Assembly: GCA_902619375.1 (NCBI GenBank)
Contig: CACNEB010000008.1
Coordinates: 1-60,612, forward strand
DNA: 60,612 nt
Direction of reading: 5' to 3'
Source of the DNA: an uncultured Alphaproteobacteria bacterium
GTDB taxonomy: Bacteria; Pseudomonadota; Alphaproteobacteria; HIMB59
Shown: in pieces, positions 1 to 9,447 of the stretch
Layout: the number at the start of each line of letters is the position of its first letter
How positions within the stretch are numbered: the first letter of the stretch is position 1
Notes under the pieces: generated by a model
Told to the model about the DNA's origin: nothing
Database searches by the model: none
Seen by the model: only the letters and a program-made list of their open reading frames with translations
Made by a program: the position numbers and the translations under genes

Positions 1-965
1 GACTTCAATTATGGGAGATGATGCTAAAATTAAGGCTAGTCGAAAAAAAAGCATATGATCTTTTTCTTCAAAACCTTATTAAGGGCACTAGCCATTTAGC
101 TCTCGGTCAGGAAGCTATTGCAGGTGCTTTCGGTGTCGCCCTGAAACAGGGTGATTACACATTTTGCACATATCGTGGGCACGCACATACACTCGCAAGA
201 GGATCTTCAATCGAGGGAGTCTTAGGAGAATTAATGGGTAGACAGTGTGGCTTGATGAAAGGTAAAGGAGGATCAATGCATCTTACAGATGTAGATAAGG
301 GAGTTATGGGTTCATATGCTATTATAGGTGCTCATTTAACTATAGCCAATGGAACTGCTTTAGCATCAAAATATAATAAAACAAATGAGGTAAGTGTTTG
401 CTTTTTTGGAGATGGTACTACAAACATCGGAGCATTCCATGAAGCACTGAATATGGCAAAAATTTGGAATTTACCCATAGTGTTTGTTTGCGAAAATAAT
501 TTATACATGGAATATACACCAATTCATGAAGTTACTGCTGTTGACCACCCAGCTGCTGATAGAGCAAGTGCTTACGATTTAGACAGAATTATTGTGGATG
601 GAAATGATGCTGATGAAATGTTAAGGATTGCAGAAAAAGCTATTTCAAAAGCAAGAGAGGGTAAAGGTCCAAGTTTAATTGAAGCCAAGACTTATCGACA
701 TAGTGGGCATTCAAGAGCTGACCCAGGTAAGTACAGGCCTGATGAGGAAGTAAAAGATTGGATGGAAAACAAAGACCCAATAAAAAATTACAGAGCAAAG
801 TTATTAGATTTTAATATCAATGAAAAAATAATTTCTGAAATTGAGGAGAAAATTAAAGATCAAGTTGAAAAAGCAACTGAAATTTCCATGGCTTCTCCAA
901 TTCCAGAAATTAAAGAAATATATACTGATGTATGGGCTAATGGAGGTTCTGAGTGGCACAATTAA
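1..965 (+). CDS. 2-oxoacid dehydrogenase E1 alpha subunit (pyruvate/acetoin type), 5'-truncated
   Basis: Thiamine-diphosphate-dependent alpha subunit of a pyruvate/acetoin-type dehydrogenase, which decarboxylates a 2-oxoacid (or cleaves acetoin) and passes the acyl group to a lipoyl domain. Counting from the ATG at 18, the TPP motif starts with GDGTTNIGAFHEALN at residues 131-145 and ends in ENN near 161. The typical phosphorylation-loop-like segment YRHSGHSRADP follows. The frame is open to the window edge and the upstream codons encode LQLWEMMLKLRLVEKKA, which matches the family's N-terminal helix, so the gene is cut and the ATG at 18 is not the true start. It overlaps the beta gene by 13 bp. 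Which 2-oxoacid is used cannot be told. Confidence 0.9.
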   Translation, partial: LQLWEMMLKLRLVEKKAYDLFLQNLIKGTSHLALGQEAIAGAFGVALKQGDYTFCTYRGHAHTLARGSSIEGVLGELMGRQCGLMKGKGGSMHLTDVDKGVMGSYAIIGAHLTIANGTALASKYNKTNEVSVCFFGDGTTNIGAFHEALNMAKIWNLPIVFVCENNLYMEYTPIHEVTAVDHPAADRASAYDLDRIIVDGNDADEMLRIAEKAISKAREGKGPSLIEAKTYRHSGHSRADPGKYRPDEEVKDWMENKDPIKNYRAKLLDFNINEKIISEIEEKIKDQVEKATEISMASPIPEIKEIYTDVWANGGSEWHN

Positions 966-1936
966 CATACAGAGCAAGTGTTTCACTTGCTATAGCTCAA
1001 TCCATGAGAAAAGATCAAAAAGTTTTTTTTATAGGCGAAGACGTAGGTGCTGCGGGTGGAGTATTTAAAGCGACGGTTGGTCTTTTAGAGGAGTTTGGTA
1101 AAGAGAGAGTTATGGATGCACCAATTTCAGAACAGGCGATTTTAGGTGCAGCTATGGGCGCAGCAATGACAGGCTTAAGACCAATAGCAGAAATAATGTT
1201 TTCAGATTTTTTAGCTGTTTGTTGGGATATTGTGGCAAATCAAATTGCTAAAACTAGATATATGTCAGATGGTCAAATCAACATTCCATTAGTCATTAGG
1301 ACTGCAAATGGTGGAGGTTCAAAATTTGGTGCGCAACACTCTCAAAGTTTAGAAAATTGGTCTATGATGATACCAGGTTTAAAAGTAGTCGCACCAAGTT
1401 GCCCTAGTGACGTGTTAGGTTTGATGGATAGCGCTGTAAAGGACCCTGATCCAGTTATATTTTATGAACATAAATCACTTTATGCATTTAAAGAAGAAAT
1501 TGAACAAACTGATATATCCATTCCTATCGGGGAGGCTAATACGCTTCACGAGGGAAAAGATATTACTATTATTGGTTTAGCTCTAATGGCACAAAGAGCA
1601 AAAGAGGCTGCATTAATTTTGAAAGACAAACACGATATTAATGCAAAGGTAATCGATCTAAGATCTCTAGTGCCCTTAGATTTACAAACAATAAAAAAAT
1701 CTGTTATCGAGACAGGTCATGTCTTGACAGTAGAAGAAAATCCAAGACTTTGTGGATGGGGTGCGGAAATATCATCTTTAATTTCAGAACATTGTTTTAA
1801 AAATTTAAAAGGCCCTGTCACTAGAGTAACTACACCACATGTACCATTACCAAGTGCCGACATACTCGAAGACAATACAATTCCCTCAGTGGAACTAATT
1901 GTAAATGAAGTTGTAAAAAAACTAAAAGGAGAATAA
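953..1936 (+). CDS. 2-oxoacid dehydrogenase E1 beta subunit
   Basis: Transketolase-like beta subunit (327 aa) that completes the E1 heterotetramer with the preceding gene. Family features are VFFIGEDVGAAGGVFKAT near the N-terminus, the DAPISEQAILGAAMGAA block, and a C-terminal transketolase domain with VIDLRSLVPLD and VEENPRLCGWG. The start is a GTG at 953 inside the end of the alpha gene, giving translational coupling. The lipoyl-domain gene starts two bases after its stop. It is close to AcoB/PdhB; no E2 acyltransferase or E3 gene is visible in the window. Confidence 0.92.
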   Translation: MAQLTYRASVSLAIAQSMRKDQKVFFIGEDVGAAGGVFKATVGLLEEFGKERVMDAPISEQAILGAAMGAAMTGLRPIAEIMFSDFLAVCWDIVANQIAKTRYMSDGQINIPLVIRTANGGGSKFGAQHSQSLENWSMMIPGLKVVAPSCPSDVLGLMDSAVKDPDPVIFYEHKSLYAFKEEIEQTDISIPIGEANTLHEGKDITIIGLALMAQRAKEAALILKDKHDINAKVIDLRSLVPLDLQTIKKSVIETGHVLTVEENPRLCGWGAEISSLISEHCFKNLKGPVTRVTTPHVPLPSADILEDNTIPSVELIVNEVVKKLKGE

Positions 1937-1938
1937 TT

Positions 1939-2166
1939 ATGGAAATAATAATGCCATCCCTTGGAGAAACAGTTGATGAGGGAAAAGTAGTAAAGTGGCT
2001 TAAAAAAGTCGGAGATGAAATTAAAGAGGGAGATATCCTCTGTGAAGTTGAGACTGATAAGACAGCTGCTGAAATACCTTCAACAGTTAATGGTAAATTA
2101 ACAGAGATAATTGCACAAGAGGGAGATACGATCCCTGTAGGTGGTAAAATTGCCACTGTAGAATAA
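1939..2166 (+). CDS. free-standing lipoyl domain protein
   Basis: A 75-residue protein that is a single biotinyl/lipoyl domain: MPSLGETVDEGKVVKWL at the start and ETDKTAAEIPS around Lys41, the expected lipoylation site. An E2 protein normally carries this domain fused to a subunit-binding domain and a catalytic acyltransferase domain of about 230 aa; both are absent and a stop codon (TAA, doubled) follows directly. It sits in the E1 operon, so the inference is that it serves as the mobile acyl carrier for the preceding E1, with the acyltransferase encoded elsewhere or replaced. A GcvH-like free carrier is an analogous arrangement. Confidence 0.85.
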   Translation: MEIIMPSLGETVDEGKVVKWLKKVGDEIKEGDILCEVETDKTAAEIPSTVNGKLTEIIAQEGDTIPVGGKIATVE

Positions 2167-2190
2167 TAATTAAAACTGTTATAAATATTT

Positions 2191-3648
2191 ATGGAAATTA
2201 AAGACTCAAAATTTTATAGAGATAAGTGCTACATTAACGGTGAATGGGTTAATGCTGACTCAGGTGAGACAATATCTGTAAACAATCCAGCTAACTTGAA
2301 AGAAATCGGCACTGTCCCTAAATGCGGAACATCTGAAACTAGAAATGCTATAGAAGCAGCAAATAATGCTTGGCCTGAATGGAGGGCAAAATCTGCACGT
2401 CAAAGATCAGATATACTCAGAAAATGGTTTGATTTAATGATTGAAAATAAAGAGGAATTAGCTCAAATCATGACAGTTGAACAAGGAAAACCAATAAATG
2501 AGTCACGTGGAGAAATAGGCTATGGAGCCTCTTTTGTTGAATGGTTCTCAGAAGAAGCCAAGAGGGTTTATGGAGACACAATTCCAGATCCCATGACCGA
2601 TCGAAGAATTGTTGTTTTGAAGCAACCAGTTGGTGTAGTGGCATCCATTACCCCATGGAATTTTCCTAATGCTATGATTACAAGAAAATGTGCACCAGCT
2701 TTAGCTGTTGGGTGCCCAGTTGTAATTAAACCAGCAAGTCAAACTCCTTATTCTGCACTCGCGCTAGCTGTTTTGGCTGAGGAGGCAGGTTTCCCAAAAG
2801 GAACTTTAAATGTAATTACAGGAAAGGCCTCTGAAATCGGAGAGGAATTAGCCACAAATCCAATTGTCAGAAAATTATCTTTTACAGGTTCAACAGAAAT
2901 TGGAAAAATACTTTTACAGAAATGTTCTGGAACTGTAAAAAAAGTCTCAATGGAACTTGGCGGTCACGCACCCTTCATTGTATTTAATGATGCAAATATT
3001 GATGATGCAGTTGCGGGTGCAATCCAAAGCAAATTTAGAAATACAGGACAAACTTGTGTTTGTGCAAATAGAATTTATGTCCAAGAAAAAGTTCATGATG
3101 AGTTCTGTTCAAAATTTGTTGATGCTGTCTCTAAAATAAAAGTAGGAGATGGTTTAAATGAGGAAAATGCCTCTGGACCCATGATTGATGAGCACTCTTT
3201 AAGTAAAGTAGAGGAGCATGTCCAAGATGCATTACAATATGGCGCAAAAGTTGCAATTGGTGGATCTAAACATTCTTTGGGAATGAACTTTTATCAGCCT
3301 ACAATCCTCACTGAAGTCCCACCAGAAGCAAAAATTACAACTGAAGAAACATTTGGGCCAGTGGCTCCAATATACAAATTTAAAGATGAAAAAGAAGTAA
3401 TTAAACTCGCAAATAACTCACCATATGGACTTGCATCCTATTTTTATTCCAGAGATATCGGAAGAATATGGAGAGTTGCTGAGGCACTTGAATACGGAAT
3501 GGTTGGAGTCAATACTGGATTAACTTCAAAAGCAGAGGCACCATTTGGAGGAATAAAAGAGTCTGGTCTTGGTAGAGAAGGCTCAAAGTATGGAATTGAT
3601 GATTTTATTGAAATAAAATACATCAATATGTGCGGCCTAGACAAATAA
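2191..3648 (+). CDS. NAD(P)-dependent succinate-semialdehyde dehydrogenase-type aldehyde dehydrogenase
   Basis: Aldehyde dehydrogenase of 485 aa, oxidising an aldehyde to its acid with NAD(P). It has the Rossmann segment FTGSTEIGK (231-239), general base Glu255 in MELGGHAP, and nucleophile Cys289 in NTGQTCVCANR. The second Cys two residues on (CVC) and the overall pattern resemble GabD. It lies between the E1 operon and inositol-type genes, so malonate semialdehyde or another catabolic semialdehyde is as plausible as succinate semialdehyde. The CoA-acylating IolA/MmsA family would be expected for malonate semialdehyde, and this is not clearly that family. Confidence 0.85.
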   Translation: MEIKDSKFYRDKCYINGEWVNADSGETISVNNPANLKEIGTVPKCGTSETRNAIEAANNAWPEWRAKSARQRSDILRKWFDLMIENKEELAQIMTVEQGKPINESRGEIGYGASFVEWFSEEAKRVYGDTIPDPMTDRRIVVLKQPVGVVASITPWNFPNAMITRKCAPALAVGCPVVIKPASQTPYSALALAVLAEEAGFPKGTLNVITGKASEIGEELATNPIVRKLSFTGSTEIGKILLQKCSGTVKKVSMELGGHAPFIVFNDANIDDAVAGAIQSKFRNTGQTCVCANRIYVQEKVHDEFCSKFVDAVSKIKVGDGLNEENASGPMIDEHSLSKVEEHVQDALQYGAKVAIGGSKHSLGMNFYQPTILTEVPPEAKITTEETFGPVAPIYKFKDEKEVIKLANNSPYGLASYFYSRDIGRIWRVAEALEYGMVGVNTGLTSKAEAPFGGIKESGLGREGSKYGIDDFIEIKYINMCGLDK

Positions 3649-3657
3649 TTCATATTT

Positions 3658-4815
3658 ATGAACAAAGTCTTTAATGTTGGCTTAATAGGATGTGGTCATA
3701 TTTCTGAAACATATTTTAGAGGACATGATTATTTTAATAATTTTCGCATAATTAAATGTGCTGATATTAATCATGAAAATTCTAAAAAATGTGCCGAAAC
3801 TTATAATATAAACTCTTGTTCTGTTGATGAAATATTAAATGATAGTGAAGTCGATATTATTTTAAATTTAACTATTCCAAAGGCTCATTACGAGGTAGCA
3901 AAAAATTCGCTGGAGAGTGGTAAACATGTTTATAGTGAGAAACCAATGGCTGTAAATTTTTTAGATGGTGAAAATCTCTTAAAATTATCTAAAAGTAAAA
4001 ACTTATACATTGGCAATGCTCCTGATACTTTTTTGGGTGGTGGAATTCAAAAATCTATTGAATTAATAAACGATAATAAAATTGGAAATGTTCGACTCGG
4101 AAATGCGATTTTTGCTTATCCAGGAGTTCAATCTTATCATCCCAATCCTGAACCATGGTTTGCAAATAATGAAGGTGGCCCAGTTATAGATATGGGACCA
4201 TACTATTTAACAGCTTTAGTAAATTTACTTGGCCCTGCTAAAAGCGTTCATGGTATTTCTACCAAAGTTTTCGATAAAAGAGTTATAGGCATAGGTCCAA
4301 AAAAAGATCAGGAGTTTGATGTGGAATGTCAAACTAGCTATTTAGTTAATTTAGAATTTCATAATGGGGCTCTAATTCAAATAACTCTATCGTTTGATGT
4401 TGTAGCTCACCAACGTAATCACATAGAGCTTTACGGCGATAAAGGTTCTATGATTGTGCCTGATCCAAATATGTTTGGAGGCTCAGTATACACAAGTACT
4501 GATGATAGTGGTGTTTGGCAAGAGCACAAAACTGATGATATGCCTCTGGGTAAAATTAATATTACATCTCATAGCGGTAGGGCTAATGAGTCGCCAACTA
4601 ATGCGAACTACCGTGGTGTCGGATTAGCTGAAATGGCATACTGTATTGATAATGAACTTGAACACAGATGTAGCGGAGAATTATCGTTACACGTTTTGGA
4701 TATTATTCAATCAACAATGAAGGCAGCAGACACCAAAACACCCCAAGAGATAAAGACTACTTTTAAGAAGGCAGATTATTTTTCACAAGAGGAAATACAA
4801 AAAATTCTTAAGTAA
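3658..4815 (+). CDS. Gfo/Idh/MocA family sugar/polyol oxidoreductase
   Basis: NAD(P)-binding dehydrogenase of 385 aa. The N-terminal Rossmann fold begins VGLIGCGHISETYF, and the EKPMAVN element that carries the catalytic Lys of the family lies near residue 95. The C-terminal half has GPVIDMGPYYLTALV, typical of the substrate-binding beta-sheet domain. It probably oxidises a hydroxyl of a cyclic sugar or inositol; the neighbouring IolB/IolC/IolJ-like genes favour an inositol or sugar-acid substrate, but the substrate is not determined by sequence. It starts 9 bp after the aldehyde dehydrogenase stop, in the same operon. Confidence 0.85.
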   Translation: MNKVFNVGLIGCGHISETYFRGHDYFNNFRIIKCADINHENSKKCAETYNINSCSVDEILNDSEVDIILNLTIPKAHYEVAKNSLESGKHVYSEKPMAVNFLDGENLLKLSKSKNLYIGNAPDTFLGGGIQKSIELINDNKIGNVRLGNAIFAYPGVQSYHPNPEPWFANNEGGPVIDMGPYYLTALVNLLGPAKSVHGISTKVFDKRVIGIGPKKDQEFDVECQTSYLVNLEFHNGALIQITLSFDVVAHQRNHIELYGDKGSMIVPDPNMFGGSVYTSTDDSGVWQEHKTDDMPLGKINITSHSGRANESPTNANYRGVGLAEMAYCIDNELEHRCSGELSLHVLDIIQSTMKAADTKTPQEIKTTFKKADYFSQEEIQKILK

Positions 4816-4849
4816 TTACAATAATTCCTCTAGACTTAATTTTCATTAA

Positions 4850-5812
4850 ATGAAATTTGATAATACAAAAAAAATTCTTGTAATAGGGAGAGCAGGATTA
4901 GATATTTATCCAGAGCCACCCGGTACAAAAATCTCCAATGTAAATAACTTTTCTTCTCATTTAGGGGGCTCGGCGGCAAATACTTGTGTTGCTCTATCGA
5001 ACTTGGGTGTCAGCACTGATTTACTTACTTGTATATCTGACGATGCAATCGGAGAATACATAATTAACAAACTTAATGAATTCAAAGTTGGTGTAGAACA
5101 CTGCAGAAAAGTCAATAAATCCTTTCAAACACAAATAGCTGTTGTTGAAACTATTTTAAAAAATAACCAATCTATTCTTTACAGAAGTAATCCTTGTGAT
5201 CTACAACTTAATAAGGAGGATATTAATAAAATTAATTTTAATAATTACTCTGCAGTATTTATCTCTGGAACTGCGCTTTCAGGAGAACCTTCAAGGAATG
5301 CTGTTTTGGTTGCCTCAAAACTAACTTCAGATCTCAAGATACCATTAATAATCGATCTTGATTATCGGCCTTACAACTGGGAGTCTGATACAATCAAATC
5401 AGATGTATATAAAGAAATTATGAATGAAATGGATATAATCATTGGAAACGATTTAGAATTTAATGTGGCTGATAATTCTACAAATGGACTTGAATTAGTA
5501 AAAATGTATATTAAAAAAAAACCATCAGTGATTGTCTATAAAATGGGCGAAGAAGGATCCAAAGTATTTACTAAAGAAAATGAGAGCCAATACGGGACAT
5601 TTAATGTCGAAGCTATTAAACCTACGGGTGCAGGTGACGCGTTCAATGGAGGTTTTATAAGCTCTCTATACAATGGCCTTAGTTTAGAGGATGCAGTAAT
5701 TCGGGGTTCCGCAAATGCTGCAATAGTAGTAACAAGAGTAGGATGTTCCTCAGCTATGCCCAATAATCAGGAATTAGAAAAATTTATTAACCAAAATCAA
5801 AAGGAGTTATAG
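4850..5812 (+). CDS. PfkB-family sugar kinase, IolC-like (5-dehydro-2-deoxygluconokinase candidate)
   Basis: Ribokinase-family kinase of 320 aa. It has the N-terminal GRAGLDIYPEPPG segment and GGSAANTCVALSNLG, matching the GRAGvDlY...GGSpAN pattern of IolC. DLDYRPYNW corresponds to the IolC DYRPxxW element, and the C-terminal catalytic motif is PTGAGDAFNGG with Asp as base. The next two genes are IolB and a class II aldolase, which in inositol catabolism act immediately before and after IolC, so phosphorylation of 2-deoxy-5-keto-gluconate is the favoured role. It joins IolB with no spacer. Confidence 0.8.
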   Translation: MKFDNTKKILVIGRAGLDIYPEPPGTKISNVNNFSSHLGGSAANTCVALSNLGVSTDLLTCISDDAIGEYIINKLNEFKVGVEHCRKVNKSFQTQIAVVETILKNNQSILYRSNPCDLQLNKEDINKINFNNYSAVFISGTALSGEPSRNAVLVASKLTSDLKIPLIIDLDYRPYNWESDTIKSDVYKEIMNEMDIIIGNDLEFNVADNSTNGLELVKMYIKKKPSVIVYKMGEEGSKVFTKENESQYGTFNVEAIKPTGAGDAFNGGFISSLYNGLSLEDAVIRGSANAAIVVTRVGCSSAMPNNQELEKFINQNQKEL

Positions 5813-6655
5813 ATGCACATCCCTTATTCAGATAATAAAAATCAAGCTTTATTTGGAGAAATAAATAAAACAGTACCTTTAGTTTATTTTAATATTATCA
5901 ATTTAAAAAAAGGTGAGTCATATGAATACAAACTATCAAAACATGAAAGTAGCGTAGTTCCAGCAACAGGTATCGTCGAGATTACCGTGGAGGATAATAA
6001 GTTAGGACAGATTGGAAAAAGAACAACTGACGTATGGGATGGTGAACCTGAGGGTAGTTATATTCCTACAAATTCAAAATGTAAAATTACTTGTTTATCT
6101 GACTCCTCTGAGTGTTTCATAGCTGGTGGAATTTATGAAAAAAAATTAGAGCCATTTCTCGTTTTAAAAGAAGAACTAGATGTTGTTCAATATGGCTCAG
6201 ACGATACTAAAACTCACAGAAAAATTAAACATATCTTAGGTGCGAAACATCATGATCAAGTTGGTCGATTATTAGTAAATGAATTATATACTGTTGGCGC
6301 TGGAGGGTGGTCAGGCTTCCCTCCTCACAAACACGACACAGATGATCTCCCTCAAGAAACTCGTCATGATGAAGTTTATAATTATCGATTTAAACCAGGA
6401 CATGGTTTTGGTGTTCAAATTATGCAAACAGATGATAAAAAAGAGGGTCATGGTTATCAACTTTTTAATGGCTCTACTATTGCAATTAATAAAGGATATC
6501 ATCCATGTGTGGTTGCCCCAGGATATGAGATGTATTATTTTACAATCTTAGTAGGTCTTTCTCAAAGATCACTTATTCAATCTTTCCAAAAAACTCATGC
6601 TTACCAATTAGAAACAATCCCAGGTATTAAGGATATGATAGCAAAATATAAATGA
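5813..6655 (+). CDS. iolB: 5-deoxy-glucuronate isomerase IolB
   Basis: Cupin-type isomerase of the KduI/IolB family (280 aa), converting 5-deoxy-D-glucuronate to 2-deoxy-5-keto-D-gluconate in the inositol pathway. The metal site is visible in the family hallmark GAGGWSGFPPHKHD followed by ETRHDEVYNYRFKPGHGFG, and the C-terminal block KGYHPCVVAPGYEMYYFTIL is strongly IolB-like. It starts right after the kinase stop, and the aldolase overlaps its end (ATGA). IolE, IolD and a clear IolG, which make its substrate, are not in this window. Confidence 0.92.
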   Translation: MHIPYSDNKNQALFGEINKTVPLVYFNIINLKKGESYEYKLSKHESSVVPATGIVEITVEDNKLGQIGKRTTDVWDGEPEGSYIPTNSKCKITCLSDSSECFIAGGIYEKKLEPFLVLKEELDVVQYGSDDTKTHRKIKHILGAKHHDQVGRLLVNELYTVGAGGWSGFPPHKHDTDDLPQETRHDEVYNYRFKPGHGFGVQIMQTDDKKEGHGYQLFNGSTIAINKGYHPCVVAPGYEMYYFTILVGLSQRSLIQSFQKTHAYQLETIPGIKDMIAKYK

Positions 6656-7482
6656 CGATAGCTAGCCTCTCAGAAGTTTTACAAGAAGCAAAAAAAAATA
6701 ATTATGCCGTTGCAGGATTAGTAGTACTAGGTTGGGAAGATGCAAGATGTTATGCAGAAACAGCCGAAGAGCTCAAGGTACCTGTCATTCTTCAAGCAGG
6801 ACCAGGTTGTAGAGCAAATACACCTCTGCCAGTTTTAGGTAAAATGTTTAGATACTTGGCTGAGCAATCATCTAGCCCAATAGTTTGTCATTTAGATCAT
6901 GGCTATACGAAAGAAGAGTGTTTACAGGCAATTGACAACGGATTCACATCTGTAATGTTTGATGGATCCAAGCTTTCACTTAATGAAAACGTTGATAAAA
7001 CAAGTGAAATCGTTGAATTAGCTCATAAACAAAATATTTCCGTTGAGGGAGAAATTGGATTTGTTGGTTACAATGATGGTGCTAAGTCACAAAGCACAGA
7101 TCCAGAAGAAGCGAAGATATTTGCTGAATTAACCAAATGTGATGCAATGGCCATCAGTGCAGGAAACGTACACTTACAGACAAACAAATCCTCCTCTATT
7201 GATATGCAAGTCATAAAGAAGATAGAAACCTTAACTGAAGTACCATTGGTGCTTCACGGAAGTAGCGGTATCGACGATACACTTAAAAGAACAATAGCAA
7301 ATACAACGAATGTTTGTAAGTTTAATATCGGCACTGAACTCAGAAAAACTTTCGGCGATACTTTAAGAGAGGAAATTGCAAAAGATCCAAATACTTATGA
7401 CCGTATTAAATTAATCAATTCAACTATTCCAAGATTAAATGAAGTAACAAAAAAAGTTTTAGAGAATATTTCAAAAATTTAA
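6652..7482 (+). CDS. class II ketose-bisphosphate aldolase, IolJ-like
   Basis: Zinc-dependent aldolase of 276 aa. CHLDHGYTKEE places catalytic Asp82 and a zinc His83; EGEIGFVGYNDG, LVLHGSSGIDD and KFNIGTEL are the other zinc and phosphate-binding segments of the Fba/Gat/IolJ family. Its four-base overlap with iolB and the kinase upstream suggest it cleaves 2-deoxy-5-keto-gluconate 6-phosphate to DHAP and malonate semialdehyde. Fructose- or tagatose-bisphosphate aldolase activity cannot be excluded from sequence. Confidence 0.85.
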   Translation: MTIASLSEVLQEAKKNNYAVAGLVVLGWEDARCYAETAEELKVPVILQAGPGCRANTPLPVLGKMFRYLAEQSSSPIVCHLDHGYTKEECLQAIDNGFTSVMFDGSKLSLNENVDKTSEIVELAHKQNISVEGEIGFVGYNDGAKSQSTDPEEAKIFAELTKCDAMAISAGNVHLQTNKSSSIDMQVIKKIETLTEVPLVLHGSSGIDDTLKRTIANTTNVCKFNIGTELRKTFGDTLREEIAKDPNTYDRIKLINSTIPRLNEVTKKVLENISKI

Positions 7483-7488
7483 TCATTC

Positions 7489-8442
7489 ATGATTAAATCG
7501 CACACAATTGAAAATAAATTTTTAAGAGTTAAGACTCTTAATATTGGTGCAACATTATTTGAAGTTTTTTATAAAAAGAAAAAAATCAATTTAATTCTAA
7601 ATTTAGGAAATATCTCATCATATAAAAATAATAAAAATTACTTAGGCGCAACATGTGGCAGGTATGCAAATAGAATAAAAAAAGCTCAATTTCAGATCAA
7701 AGGAGTAAAATACAAATTAACTAGAAATGAGGGAAAAAATATACTACATGGTGGTAAAAAAGGGTTTGACTCAAAAATTTGGCAAGTTAAGAGCTTCTCC
7801 AAATCTCATATTAGCTATTATTGTATATCACCAGATAAAGATCAGGGTTTCCCAGGTGAATTATATTCTAGTTGTGATTACTCAATTGCAAATTCGACTC
7901 TCAAAATCAATATAAGTGCACAAACATCAAAAACTACTCACGTTAATTTGGTAAATCACGCCTATTGGAATTTAGATAAAATTAAAAAAGATATTTTTGA
8001 TCATTACGTCCAAATCAATTCAAATCAGTACTTAGAAAATGACTCTGAAAATATACCTACTGGTAGGGTAATGAATGTAAAAGGAACACGTTTTGATTTT
8101 AAAAAATCAACTAGAATACGTGATAAATTAACCAATAAATTCAATGGATTTGATGAAAACTTCATCATAAAAAAAAATTCTAAGTTTGCAGCTAAAATAC
8201 AATCACCAAAAAGCAATATATGCCTAAAAATTTTTTCAAACCAACCTGGTGTTCAATTTTATACTGGTCAGCATTTAAAATATTCTAGTAATCGTATTAA
8301 AATTAAAAAATATCAAGGTATGTGTTTTGAAACTCAGGGTTTTCCAAACGCACCCAATAATCGAAAATTTCCTTCAACACAATTAAACCCATCACAAATT
8401 TATAAACATCAAATGAAGTTTGAAATTGGAGAAATTAAATAA
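7489..8442 (+). CDS. aldose 1-epimerase family protein (GalM-like)
   Basis: Mutarotase-fold protein of 317 aa. GATCGRYANRI near residue 52, LHGGKKGFDSKIWQV near 85, the catalytic-His region VNLVNHAYWNL, and FETQGFPNAPNN near the C-terminus fit the GalM family. It would equilibrate alpha and beta anomers of an imported sugar. It is the last gene of the operon, starting six bases after the aldolase, and is lysine-rich. Its presence suggests the operon handles a reducing sugar in addition to, or instead of, inositol. Confidence 0.85.
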   Translation: MIKSHTIENKFLRVKTLNIGATLFEVFYKKKKINLILNLGNISSYKNNKNYLGATCGRYANRIKKAQFQIKGVKYKLTRNEGKNILHGGKKGFDSKIWQVKSFSKSHISYYCISPDKDQGFPGELYSSCDYSIANSTLKINISAQTSKTTHVNLVNHAYWNLDKIKKDIFDHYVQINSNQYLENDSENIPTGRVMNVKGTRFDFKKSTRIRDKLTNKFNGFDENFIIKKNSKFAAKIQSPKSNICLKIFSNQPGVQFYTGQHLKYSSNRIKIKKYQGMCFETQGFPNAPNNRKFPSTQLNPSQIYKHQMKFEIGEIK

Positions 8443-9447
8443 TTATTCGGTTTTTTCTCTTAATTTTATATTCAATGTATCAAAAAATATTTGAGGAACG
8501 CTAAAAGCAAAATTATTTAAAAAAGCAACCGAACTAACTTGTATTTGATTTCCATCTAGCAATGGATCTATAAACTTTGATATTTGAACTTTATCATCGA
8601 CATAATTCCAATCAAAAGTAGCGTGAACACCTTTACCCTCAATATCGTAAAGATTTATAAAAATTATAGTTCCATTATTGAGTGTAAACCTAGCTTTTAA
8701 ATCTGGAGAGTTAGGTAATTCTGTCTTAAGTATAAAGCCATTATGTTGAAGATCAGTTAATATATTTTGAGCATCAATAATTTTATCATTATCAATTTCA
8801 TTAAATTGAGAGGTCAAATTTGTATGTTTCAGCTCTCCTTCTTTCATACTTAAGTTAATCATATTTTGGTTATAAATTTGAATTGACTCAATTTGAGATT
8901 TACCAATATTTATTAAATCGGTGGGTACCCAATAGAAATCAGATACATCGGCGGTTAAGTTTGTTGAAACCAAATAAGATTGATTAGACTCAGGGTCCTT
9001 TATGTAAGATCCTGGGATATTGTAATTATAAATACCAATATCTAGTGAATACAATACTTCATCATCTTCAGATTTTAATATTAATTGCATTTTATTTTCA
9101 TCATCTAGACCCAATTTGTATAAAAGATCTTCACGATTAGTTTTAGCATCTAAAATATTTGCTTCACGAAGTTGAATAAAAAACCTACTTAAAAGCTCAG
9201 TATTTGCGGGAAAATTATTTGAGCTTGAAATAAGCCATTGATTATCAATGATTTCAATAACCGATCTTCCATTTTGATTAGAAAATTCAATGTATGCTAT
9301 TTCCGGTAAAACTTCATCAAAACTAGGAAATAATACTTCAGATGATGACTTGTTAGAGATATTTTTGCCATCAAAATACATACCAAGAGCAATAATTAAA
9401 AATCCAAAAGATATTAAAACCAATATTTTTAAATTTTTAATATACAT
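8443..9447 (-). CDS. DUF4340 domain membrane-anchored protein
   Basis: A 334-aa protein with one N-terminal membrane anchor (about residues 8-26) and a long beta-rich extracytoplasmic region, including WLISSSNNFPANTELLSRFF, matching the DUF4340 family pattern. It is the last gene of a tight four-gene cluster (ATPase, permease, GldG-like, this protein). Such DUF4340 proteins regularly accompany GldG-like ABC auxiliary proteins; the shared function is unknown. The start is adjacent to the stop of the gene before it. Confidence 0.75.
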   Translation of the reverse strand: MYIKNLKILVLISFGFLIIALGMYFDGKNISNKSSSEVLFPSFDEVLPEIAYIEFSNQNGRSVIEIIDNQWLISSSNNFPANTELLSRFFIQLREANILDAKTNREDLLYKLGLDDENKMQLILKSEDDEVLYSLDIGIYNYNIPGSYIKDPESNQSYLVSTNLTADVSDFYWVPTDLINIGKSQIESIQIYNQNMINLSMKEGELKHTNLTSQFNEIDNDKIIDAQNILTDLQHNGFILKTELPNSPDLKARFTLNNGTIIFINLYDIEGKGVHATFDWNYVDDKVQISKFIDPLLDGNQIQVSSVAFLNNFAFSVPQIFFDTLNIKLREKTE

